This document shows, piece by piece, positions 56,758-64,000 of a stretch of 64,000 nt of DNA. Made by a program: the position numbers and the translations under genes. Source of the DNA: Chromatiales bacterium. Lineage in GTDB: Bacteria; Pseudomonadota; Gammaproteobacteria; Thiohalomonadales; Thiohalomonadaceae. Numbering within the stretch: position 1 is the stretch's first letter; every line of letters begins with the position of its first letter. Location of the stretch: NCBI GenBank assembly GCA_003251535.1, contig QKFD01000103.1:1-64000 (forward strand), read 5' to 3'. A model generated the notes under the pieces. The model ran no database searches, was not told the origin of the DNA, and was given only the letters and a program-made list of their open reading frames with translations.

Positions 56758-57255
56758 CCGGTGCTACCATAGTGCTACTGCCGGATCGAAAAATTCCCCC
56801 TTGGCGCTGGATGGATTGCCATCACTGCCGCCAAGGGGGCATCTGCCGAGGCATCATACCCTCCTGATATGTGGCCCCTCCTGGCCTGTCGTGTTCCCAC
56901 GGCATCCCGTATTGACCCACTACATCCCGCGTGGAAACGGGGCCTTTGCCATTCCCCACGGGTCCAAACCCCCAGGGCGGGCACGACTCGGCGGGTGGGG
57001 CCAGTGGCAGGAAATGACACGACTCGTTACAAGATAACTACACGCGCCAATTGCATCCAACGAGATGCCCGTCCCCCCTCCTTCATTGCTTCAAATCCAC
57101 CGCCGCTTCTTCACCACTACCACTGTTCACGATGTAAGCGACCAGGGCACTATGGGAATCGTCCTATCAGCTTCGAAGGGTGGGCCTGAAGCAGGGTACC
57201 AAGCGAAAGAACGAAGGCGGGCATGCCACCCTCAAAGTGGTATGAGATGATGAGG
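56758..57255. other. Noncoding stretch between tRNA-Ile2 and the restriction-modification genes
   Basis: No gene is supported in these 498 bases. The base composition becomes less GC-rich toward its right end. It is the likely left border of an accessory insert next to the tRNA. I looked for a second copy of the tRNA 3' end as an att site near the right side of the insert and did not see one. Confidence 0.5.
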
Positions 57256-57278
57256 AGCCGCCCACGAAGCGGCTTTTT
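57256..57278 (+). terminator. Rho-independent terminator upstream of the restriction gene
   Basis: AGCCGC and GCGGCT pair around a 7-base loop, followed by TTTT. It ends transcription arriving from the left, so the restriction gene must have its own promoter between 57279 and 57339. It also argues against the longer restriction-gene start at 57223. Confidence 0.75.
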
Positions 57279-57339
57279 ACTATGCAACTCTGATTGCCCA
57301 CTGCATGGTGTTCAGATCAAGAGTGAGAAAGGATCGTCT

Positions 57340-58131
57340 GTGGCGACTGAGAAAGAGTTGTTGAAGAAGTTTTTAGACCCGCTGAAGGTTTGCAAGCGGT
57401 ACAAGCCGAAGTTTGGACAAGGAAACAAAGAAGAAGGCGTTTCCCTTCCGCAGTTCCTTGATCTGTACGGTGCTGATCCGTTCTATGCGTGGTGCGGACT
57501 GAACTCCGAACTGATGTATGCAGCCCACAAGGCCGCGGGTGGGATGACTTCTGTATATCGGCAGATCGGCAAGGGGTGCGAGAACCTCTTTCGTGAAGTC
57601 ATCATCGATGCCACGGGCTACACGGATAGAAACAGCGCTGCATGGTCCTACAAGACCAAAACGAGCGCCGGGAAGGACAAGACGCTCTCACTCGATGGAC
57701 GCCTCCAATTCGAGGACATCATGGATGCTGCGGTGAAGGCACGAGTGACCGAGTGGGTAGCCGAATACCGCGGAATTCTCGGTGCGGAGATGCCCGCCCA
57801 CGGCGCGGTGTTTGAGGTGAGGCAGGGATACAAGAGCAAGGACAGCAAGCGGCAGAACGGTGACATCGACAATATCGCCGTAGCTTGGGCACAAGGCTAC
57901 ATGCCTGTGTTTGCGATCTTCTCCGGTCAGATTGACGGTGACTTGGTCCTTCGCTATCGAAACAGCCGGGGCGGGATTTTGGTCGGTCGCACGGACGGCG
58001 GATCGACCGTCTCCCTGTTCGGCTTCTGCAAGGATGTATTGGGCTTCGACCTTGCTGACTTCTTCAAGCGCAACTCGCCCGCGATCCAGAAAGAAGTCCA
58101 CGAAACGCTGGAAGCCTTGCTGAATGCTTGA
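57340..58131 (+). CDS. Putative type II restriction endonuclease
   Basis: The GTG at 57340 follows AAGGA by 6 bases and lies after the terminator, so I prefer it over an upstream frame start. The protein is 263 aa. It is rich in charged residues, with a Lys/Arg-dense segment (VRQGYKSKDSKRQNGDIDN) near residues 160-180. This segment and the preceding acidic residues may form the active site, but no standard PD-(D/E)xK pattern is obvious. Identification rests on its 8-base overlap with a DNA methyltransferase gene, size and charge. The recognition site is unknown. Base composition differs from the core genome, which suggests transfer. Confidence 0.7.
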   Translation: MATEKELLKKFLDPLKVCKRYKPKFGQGNKEEGVSLPQFLDLYGADPFYAWCGLNSELMYAAHKAAGGMTSVYRQIGKGCENLFREVIIDATGYTDRNSAAWSYKTKTSAGKDKTLSLDGRLQFEDIMDAAVKARVTEWVAEYRGILGAEMPAHGAVFEVRQGYKSKDSKRQNGDIDNIAVAWAQGYMPVFAIFSGQIDGDLVLRYRNSRGGILVGRTDGGSTVSLFGFCKDVLGFDLADFFKRNSPAIQKEVHETLEALLNA

Positions 58132-59356
58132 AGTCACTCGCCACTCCGTAAAGCGACGCTCAGACCTCACGTTCAAGTACAACAAGTCGCTTGGACGCCA
58201 CGGCTGGCTCCGGCTCACACCGGCCTACTCTGTGAAGTTGGTGAAGGAAGTTATCGCCAGGTTCCCCGCTGATGTTGCCGTGCTCGATCCGTTCTCCGGG
58301 ACCGCGACCACGACACTTACGGCGGCGGAGCACGGCAACTCTGCGCTTTCGTTCGACATTAACCCGTTCTTGATTTGGCTTGGCAACGTGAAGTGCCGGT
58401 CGTACTCGGCTGAGCACTTGGCCTTCGTGCAAGACGGTGCTCAACGGGCTATCGGGCAGGTCCCCGCCTTGATGAGGAAAGACAACTGGACCCCGCCACT
58501 GTTCAACATTGAGCGGTGGTGGTCAGCCGGTACGCTCCAGGTTCTAGCGGCGCTTCGGACAGGGCTTGTCGAGGTATTTGGAGAGCCCGCGGAGGACCGA
58601 GCGGACGGCCTGGCGTGGGTGACCTTCTGTCGGCTGGTAATTGAGACATCCGCAGCCGCCTTCAATCATGTGTCCATGTCTTTTTCGTCGGAGACGACAC
58701 ACCACGAAGTCGAGCATGTGACAGATCTGTATCTAACTATACTAGATGCCGTGCTTGCATCTAGCAGTGGTCAGCTACGGGGGCGTGGGGAGGTCGTTGA
58801 GCTGGACGCTCGCGCTATCCCGGAAATGGGGCAGCGCTTTGGCCTTGTTGTCACCTCGCCTCCCTATCCGAACCGGATCAGCTATATCAGAGAGCTTCGC
58901 CCGTACATGTACTGGATGAAGTTTCTTGAAGAGGCCCGAGAAGCGGGTGAGATGGATTGGAAGGCAATAGGCGGCACGTGGGGTATCGCTACAAGTCGTC
59001 TGAATGAGTGGGGGCCGAATGGCAAGGCGCTCCCGGAAATTCTCACTGATACGGTAGGACGCATCGCGGAGAGCGACGGCAAGAATGCCCAGCTCATGGC
59101 AACCTACGTGCTCAAGTATTTCTACGACATGCACCTGCACTTGTCATCGCTGCCGAACGTACTGGAGCCGGGCGCGGAGCTTCATTACATCGTCGGCAAT
59201 TCCAGCTTCTTCGGGAATATGGTCGATACCCCGGCGATTCTGACTGCCTCCATGCAGATGCTCGGATACGAGAATACTGTCTCAACGATCATACGCAAGC
59301 GTAACTGCAACAAGGCGCTTTTCGAGTATGACGTTTCCGCGCGCTGGCCGGGATGA
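58124..59356 (+). CDS. DNA methyltransferase of a type II restriction-modification pair
   Basis: The 410-aa enzyme has a SAM-binding motif I (DPFSGTATT, residues 55-63), an acidic loop (SFDINP) and catalytic motif IV TSPPYPNR (about residues 245-252). SPPY is typical of N4-cytosine and some N6-adenine methylases. A long region between motifs I and IV would be the target-recognition domain, as in alpha-type enzymes. It overlaps the putative restriction gene by 8 bases, so the two are translationally coupled with the nuclease first. Confidence 0.88.
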   Translation: MLEVTRHSVKRRSDLTFKYNKSLGRHGWLRLTPAYSVKLVKEVIARFPADVAVLDPFSGTATTTLTAAEHGNSALSFDINPFLIWLGNVKCRSYSAEHLAFVQDGAQRAIGQVPALMRKDNWTPPLFNIERWWSAGTLQVLAALRTGLVEVFGEPAEDRADGLAWVTFCRLVIETSAAAFNHVSMSFSSETTHHEVEHVTDLYLTILDAVLASSSGQLRGRGEVVELDARAIPEMGQRFGLVVTSPPYPNRISYIRELRPYMYWMKFLEEAREAGEMDWKAIGGTWGIATSRLNEWGPNGKALPEILTDTVGRIAESDGKNAQLMATYVLKYFYDMHLHLSSLPNVLEPGAELHYIVGNSSFFGNMVDTPAILTASMQMLGYENTVSTIIRKRNCNKALFEYDVSARWPG

Positions 59357-59441
59357 TTGCATTGGGGGAGGTCGTAAAAATTCTGCCCAATTCCGTGACC
59401 ACGCGGCCTTGGCGGGGGCGAAAAGGCGATTCCTCGACGTT

Positions 59442-59712
59442 TCAAGTGGATTTGAGTATCGAGGCGGTGGGGCCGGCGATGAGATAGATCATGGTCATGA
59501 AGGTCTCCGTATTCCAGTAATCACGGGCCCTGGTGCGGGCTGCCTGGAAGAGGCCATTCAAGCCTTCCAGGCGGGCGTTGTAGGTTGAGATCCACGGCGG
59601 ACGACCCGCTCGGCGTGACGATGCAAGGTATCCAAGGCGTCTCGCATGGGTTTGAGCAGTTCACTGTCGCTCAGCAGCTTGCGCGCAAAGCTGAGAATAT
59701 CGTCGGGTTCTA
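59442..59712 (-). pseudogene. ISL3-type transposase remnant (C-terminal, frameshifted)
   Basis: Minus-strand frames encode LSFARKLLSDSELLKPM and DALDTLHRHAERVVRR, then in a second frame ISTYNARLEGLNGLFQAART and TETFMTMIYLIAGP, ending at a TGA at 59442-59444. The second part matches the C-terminal end of ISL3-family transposases. A frameshift near 59590 and the missing N-terminal two thirds mark it as decayed. Confidence 0.7.
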
Positions 59713-59815
59713 CAACTGCGTGCGCCTGCATTCGACCCTTGGTGACTTGGCCCCCAGCGCCTACGAGCACCTGCGGGCTGCTGAACAACCTATCGGCGTG
59801 TCCGAAATTGCTTGA
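59700..59815 (+). pseudogene. IS3-family transposase remnant (C-terminal fragment)
   Basis: The frame encodes FYNCVRLHSTLGDLAPSAYE and ends at TGA 59813-59815. The pattern of FYN, two or three residues, RxHSTLG then P is the end of the rve integrase domain of IS3-type OrfB. Only the last 40 residues remain, abutting the ISL3 remnant in the opposite direction. Confidence 0.7.
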
Positions 59816-59900
59816 CCACTACACCTCCGGCCACATCTCACCCGCGCGGAAACTAAGTTGCTACGCTGAATGCCAACGGCAGCGACTCCCTACGGATACC

Positions 59901-62900
59901 CTATTTCCCCTCCTCCGCGCTCTCCGAGCCAAACAGCCGCTTAACGTCCTCCAAGATGACGTAGAGGCTCGGTACCAACACTAGGGTGATGGCCGTAGCG
60001 AAGAGGATGCCGTAGCCGAGGGAGATGGCCATGGGGATCATGAAGCGGGCTTGGCGCGAGGTCTCGAAGATCATCGGCGCGAGTCCACCGAAGGTGGTGA
60101 GGGTGGTGAGCATGATGGGGCGGAAGCGGCGCACTCCGGCGGCGAGGACGGCATCAAAGGCGCTCATCCCTTCGTTGCGGCGGGCGTTGGCGTAGTCGAT
60201 CATCACCAGGGCGTCGTTTACCACCACGCCTCCCAGGGCGATGATCCCCATGACGCTGATCATACTGAGGTTGTAGCCCATCAACAGGTGGCCGAGGATC
60301 GCCCCCACCACCCCGAACGGGATGGCCGACATGACGATGGCCGGCTGGATATAGCTGCGAAATGGCACTGCCAGCAGGGCAAAGATCACCACCAGCGAGA
60401 GGCTGACGCTGACAAAGAAGCTCTCCACCGCCTCGCGCATACTCGCCTGACGCCCTTCAAAGCTGTAGGTCAGCCCGGGGTGATCCTGCTTGAGTTGTGG
60501 TAGTACCTCATCGGTGAGGGCCGCCAGTACTCGGGAGGTCTGGTCGATGGGTTCGACATTGGCGGTGACGGTAACGGTCCGTCGCCCTTCGCGGCGGGAG
60601 ATGGAGGTGAAGGCGCGCCCGCTATCGAACTCGGCGATCTGGGCGAGGGGGACGTAGCCGCCGTCGGGGGTGCGGATCAGCATCTCTTCCAGGCCGTGGA
60701 GGGTGTGCCGCTCCGCCTCCGGTAGGCGGGCGATCACCTTCACCTCGTCGGCACCCCGCAGTTGGCGCAGCGCCTCGGCGCCGTAGAAGGCGTGGCGGAT
60801 CTGGTTGCCCACCTCAGCGGCGGTGAGCCCTAGGCTGGTTGCCTCGGTGGTCAGGCGGAAGTCGATCTGGCGCTTGCCGGGGGTGTAGCCATCATCCACA
60901 TCTTTGACGTTACTAAACTGCGCTAGTCGCTCCGCCAGCTCGCTACTGGCGCGATCGAGCATGGCGACATCGGCGTGGCGTAGCTCCACGGTGATGGCGG
61001 CACCACTGCCGGGGCCGCCGCGGTCCGATTCAAACTTGATGGACTCCACGCCGGGGATGTTCCCCGCCTCTTGCCGCCATAGGCGGGTCATCTCGGCGGT
61101 GGTGATGGGGCGCATCCCGGGGGGGCGCAGGTAGGCGCGGATGGAGATGCGATCTTCGCTGATCTGGGCCAATACCCCGCTGCTGAGCTGGTCACCGCCG
61201 TGGCTGGCGATCACCCGTTCTGCCGCGGCCAACAGGGCGTCACGCACCGCCAATACGTGGCTCTCTGGGCTCCCCACGGGTACCGTGGCGCTGGCCTCTG
61301 CCCGGTCTGACTCGACTTTGGGCATCAAGATAAATCCCATCCGGCCGCTCACCGGGATCGCCACGACTATGGTCAGGATGGCGACAGCACTGGCGGCAGT
61401 GAGGTAGCGGTGGCGGACTGCGGCGGACAGAAAGGGGTGGTAGTAACGCTCTACAAAGGCGGAGAAGCCGTAGGAGAAGCGCTGTTGGAACTGGTGCAGC
61501 CCCTCACCCCAGCGGGTGGTGCGCTGGTCGCGCAGGTGACCGAGGTGGGCGGGTAGGATAAATAACGCCTCTATCCAAGAGATGGTGAACACCGTCCCCA
61601 CCACTAGCGGAATGGTGGCCCAGATCTGGCCGAAGGTGCCGGGGATGAACAGCATCGGCATGAAGGCCACCAGGTTGGTGAGGATGGCGAAGCCGATGGG
61701 GATGGCGATGTCCTGTGCCCCGCGGATGGCGGCCTCAAGAAAGGGCATCCCGCGCTGGCGATATTCGTAGATGTTCTCGCCGGCAATGATGGCGTCGTCC
61801 ACCACGATACCGAGGGCGACGATGAAGGCGAACAGGGAGATCATGTTGATGGAGACCCCCATGCTCGGCAGGAACAGTAGGGCTCCGAGGAAGGAGGTGG
61901 GGATCCCCACCGTCACCCAGAAGGCGAGCTTGAACTCAAGGAATAGGCTGAGCAGTACGAGCACCAGCAGCAGGCCGAAGAAGCCGTTCTTGAGCAGCAG
62001 GGTGAGGCGATCACGATAGACCTCGGAGTCATCCTCCTGGATGGTCACCTGCACCTGGGGCGGGAGGGTGGTGGCCAGGGTTGGCAGTGCCGCCCGTACC
62101 GCGCCGGAGATGCCGATGGGGGTCTGGCCTGGCTCGCGGTAGACACTCACCCCAATGGCCGGTTGGCCGTTGAAGGTGTTGATATTGCGGCTATCGGCAA
62201 ACCCCTCGGTCACCTGGGCGATATCTCCAAGGTGGAGCAGCACCCCGCCAGCGCCGTAGACAAGCGGTAACTGGGCAAACTCATCCGCCCACTGGCGCCG
62301 CTCCTTGACCCGCAGCAGGATCTCGCCGCCGCGGGTCTCTACCTTACCGCCGGCCCGATCCAGCGAACGGGCGCGTACCCGCTCAGCTACCTCTCCCAGG
62401 GTGAGGCCGTAGGCACGTAGATCCGCCTCGGCGATCTCGATATGGACCTCTAGATCTCGGGTCCCCTCCAGCTCTACTTGGGTGATGCCGGGCTGGTCCA
62501 AGAGTCCATCTCGCACCCGCTGGGCGGCGCGGTACAGCGACAGCTCATCCACTGGGCCGTAGACCTGGATGTCCATGACATCTCGCCGGTGGGAGGAGAG
62601 GGTCACCTCTGGCCGCTCGGCCTCTTCAGGGAGGGTGGTGATGCGGGCCACGGCCTGCTGCACCTCTTGCCACACCGCCTGTCGGTCGGCATCGGTCTGT
62701 AGCTCCACCTGCACCGTGGCGCTCCCTTCACTGGCGGTGGATTGCACCTCATCGACCCCATCCAGGGTGCGCACCGCCTCTTCTACCGCTAATACCACCC
62801 CCTGCTCCACCTCCTCTGGGGTGGCGCCGGGGTAGGAGACGGTGACGGTGACTCTGTCCAGCTCGAAGTCTGGGAACACCTCCTGCTGGATGCGGGTGGT

Positions 62901-62996
62901 CATGAAGAGCCCCCCCAAGAGGAGGGCAAGCATCAATAGGTTGGGGGTGACCCGATTGTCTGCCATCCAGGCGATGGCGCCGCGCCGCCGCCTCAT
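59901..62996 (-). CDS. RND-family efflux permease
   Basis: A 1031-aa inner-membrane transporter of the AcrB/hydrophobe-amphiphile type. It begins with a cytoplasmic start and TM1 (TPNLLMLALLLGGLFMTTRI), and has the periplasmic porter halves, a TM4 proton-relay pair (VALGIVVDDAIIAGENIYEY) and the second TM block ending VLVPSLYVILEDV. Proton flow powers substrate export. It starts inside the end of its adaptor gene (ATGA overlap). No outer-membrane channel gene is seen in the window. Substrate is unknown. Confidence 0.93.
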   Translation of the reverse strand: MRRRRGAIAWMADNRVTPNLLMLALLLGGLFMTTRIQQEVFPDFELDRVTVTVSYPGATPEEVEQGVVLAVEEAVRTLDGVDEVQSTASEGSATVQVELQTDADRQAVWQEVQQAVARITTLPEEAERPEVTLSSHRRDVMDIQVYGPVDELSLYRAAQRVRDGLLDQPGITQVELEGTRDLEVHIEIAEADLRAYGLTLGEVAERVRARSLDRAGGKVETRGGEILLRVKERRQWADEFAQLPLVYGAGGVLLHLGDIAQVTEGFADSRNINTFNGQPAIGVSVYREPGQTPIGISGAVRAALPTLATTLPPQVQVTIQEDDSEVYRDRLTLLLKNGFFGLLLVLVLLSLFLEFKLAFWVTVGIPTSFLGALLFLPSMGVSINMISLFAFIVALGIVVDDAIIAGENIYEYRQRGMPFLEAAIRGAQDIAIPIGFAILTNLVAFMPMLFIPGTFGQIWATIPLVVGTVFTISWIEALFILPAHLGHLRDQRTTRWGEGLHQFQQRFSYGFSAFVERYYHPFLSAAVRHRYLTAASAVAILTIVVAIPVSGRMGFILMPKVESDRAEASATVPVGSPESHVLAVRDALLAAAERVIASHGGDQLSSGVLAQISEDRISIRAYLRPPGMRPITTAEMTRLWRQEAGNIPGVESIKFESDRGGPGSGAAITVELRHADVAMLDRASSELAERLAQFSNVKDVDDGYTPGKRQIDFRLTTEATSLGLTAAEVGNQIRHAFYGAEALRQLRGADEVKVIARLPEAERHTLHGLEEMLIRTPDGGYVPLAQIAEFDSGRAFTSISRREGRRTVTVTANVEPIDQTSRVLAALTDEVLPQLKQDHPGLTYSFEGRQASMREAVESFFVSVSLSLVVIFALLAVPFRSYIQPAIVMSAIPFGVVGAILGHLLMGYNLSMISVMGIIALGGVVVNDALVMIDYANARRNEGMSAFDAVLAAGVRRFRPIMLTTLTTFGGLAPMIFETSRQARFMIPMAISLGYGILFATAITLVLVPSLYVILEDVKRLFGSESAEEGK

Positions 62997-64000
62997 GGCC
63001 GCACCTCACCCTGGCGGGGCGCTGCCTCCGGCTCATCTTTGGTGCGCAGCGGCATTCCGACCGCGGCGATGGCGATGTCACTGGTGACGATCCGCTCGCC
63101 CGCGGTGATGGGTAGGCGGACATAGACCTGCTCTGGGCCGCGGTGGAGCAGTTCGGCCTGGCGAATCGCCAGCTGGTGGTCGGTGGTCATCACCCAGACG
63201 GTATCGCCGTCCCGTAGCCAGCTGCGCTCCAAGGCCAGGGCATCGGCCACCGGTCGCCCCTCAATCTCGGCCCGTAGGAAGGCCCCAAGCAGTAGTGGCG
63301 GTTGGTCTGGATGGTGGAGCGCCAGTGGATCCTCCACGGCCACCAGGAGACGCGCCATGCGCCCCTTCTCGTCCAGATCCCCTTTGAGCTGGACCACCTG
63401 GCCCTCCCGGTAGCGCTCTGTGCCCCACACCTGCTCCTGGAATAGATGGACCTTGGCACCGGGCAGCTCCAGTTTGGCGAGGGCCGCCACCGGCACGGCC
63501 AGCTCTACCCAGAAGCGATCCGTACCGGCCAGGGTGGCGACCACCGTGGAGCTGGCGACCCGGCTGCCGATATCGATCCCCTTCTCCAGCACCACCGCAT
63601 TAAAGGGGGCGTTGATGCGGGTGCGTTGGAGATCCAACTCCGCCTTGGCGAGGGCCGCCTCTGCTGAGGAGACGCTGGCGCGGGCGCTCTCCAGTTGCGG
63701 TTCGCGGAGGATGAGGCGTTTTTGCGCCGGGGTGACGCTGCCGGAGAAGAGTTTGAACTCCTGCTCGGCCACCGCACCTTGACCCAACTCCTGGGCCAAC
63801 TCCGCCTTGGCACGGGTCAGGTCGGCCTGGCGTTGGCGCAGGGCCAACTCAAAATCGGCGGGATCGATGGTGAGCAGTGGCTCTCCTGCCGCCACTTGGG
63901 CCCCTGGCTCTAGGCCGCTACCGAGGGAGAGCACCTCGCCTGTCACCTGAGAGGTGAGGTCGATGCGCTGCGCAGCGGTGGCCACTCCCCACGCCTCGAC
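62993..64000 (-). CDS. RND/HlyD-type periplasmic adaptor (5' end outside window)
   Basis: The frame stays open to the right edge, so the start at 63985 is not the true start and the signal peptide lies beyond the window. At least 335 residues are visible. The lipoyl-like half (IDLTSQVTGEVLSLG), a coiled-coil hairpin (RQADLTRAKAELAQEL and LESARASVSSAEAALAKAEL), the returning lipoyl half (RINAPFNAVVLEKGIDIG) and beta-barrel are in the usual order. Adaptor and permease form a drug-efflux type complex. Confidence 0.9.
   Translation of the reverse strand, partial: VEAWGVATAAQRIDLTSQVTGEVLSLGSGLEPGAQVAAGEPLLTIDPADFELALRQRQADLTRAKAELAQELGQGAVAEQEFKLFSGSVTPAQKRLILREPQLESARASVSSAEAALAKAELDLQRTRINAPFNAVVLEKGIDIGSRVASSTVVATLAGTDRFWVELAVPVAALAKLELPGAKVHLFQEQVWGTERYREGQVVQLKGDLDEKGRMARLLVAVEDPLALHHPDQPPLLLGAFLRAEIEGRPVADALALERSWLRDGDTVWVMTTDHQLAIRQAELLHRGPEQVYVRLPITAGERIVTSDIAIAAVGMPLRTKDEPEAAPRQGEVRP

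Noticed and set aside
57223-57339. Longer start for the restriction gene
   Set aside because: It would read through a terminator hairpin with a T-run, and the GTG at 57340 has a good ribosome-binding site.

Overview
The window is GC-rich, roughly two thirds G+C by eye, and gene-dense. It comes from a gammaproteobacterial chromosome. The evidence is the macromolecular-synthesis order rpsU - yqeY - dnaG - rpoD followed by tRNA-Ile2(CAU), a folK-folB pair divergent from plsY, tsaD convergent with plsY, a long Escherichia-like RpoD, a Rep helicase, and an IPTL-CTERM protein. I cannot name the species; a Chromatiales-like sulfur or environmental gammaproteobacterium would fit.

Region 1 (1-18.7 kb, minus strand) is one operon of very large proteins. 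In transcription order these are a 1069-aa protein with fibronectin-III-like repeats, a 1273-aa protein of unknown family, a 451-aa soluble ComEC-type metallo-beta-lactamase-fold protein, a 2524-aa beta-rich protein with LysM-like modules, and a further LysM-like protein of at least 876 aa that runs off the left edge. None starts with a Sec signal peptide. A noncoding gap of about 0.9 kb precedes the operon.

Region 2 (19.6-23.3 kb) holds rep, a tiny membrane protein and an IPTL-CTERM surface protein.

Region 3 (23.3-34.5 kb, minus strand) is a second compact, mostly translationally coupled operon. It runs subtilisin-like protease, 611-aa, 345-aa and 694-aa unknowns, 58-aa and 121-aa small acidic proteins, a 251-aa helix-hairpin-helix/IPT-like protein, a 278-aa proline-rich adaptor-like protein, and an 828-aa chimera. 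The chimera joins a caspase-like domain, a T4-type lysozyme, a second muralytic-type domain and an M15 peptidase. Again there are no Sec signals. A 17-bp AT-rich sequence occurs exactly in the gap upstream of operon 1 and upstream of operon 3. Regions 1 and 3 are the best candidates for an undescribed system; linking them is my inference.

Region 4 (34.8-49 kb) has a secreted acetolactate decarboxylase, a CBS-PAS-GAF histidine kinase, and the Anbu cluster: Anbu protease and transglutaminase/DUF2126 protein divergent from a circularly permuted ATP-grasp and an alpha-E protein. It continues with a Crp/Fnr regulator, small membrane proteins, a SUKH-like protein, a secreted isochorismatase-fold hydrolase and a GlxA-type AraC regulator.

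Region 5 (49.1-56.7 kb) is the housekeeping core: folK, folB, plsY, tsaD, rpsU, yqeY, dnaG, rpoD and tRNA-Ile2.

Region 6 (56.7-59.9 kb) is a lower-GC accessory island beside the tRNA: a type II restriction-modification pair and decayed ISL3- and IS3-type transposase pieces. Region 7 (59.9-64 kb) is an RND efflux permease and its adaptor, the latter cut by the right edge.
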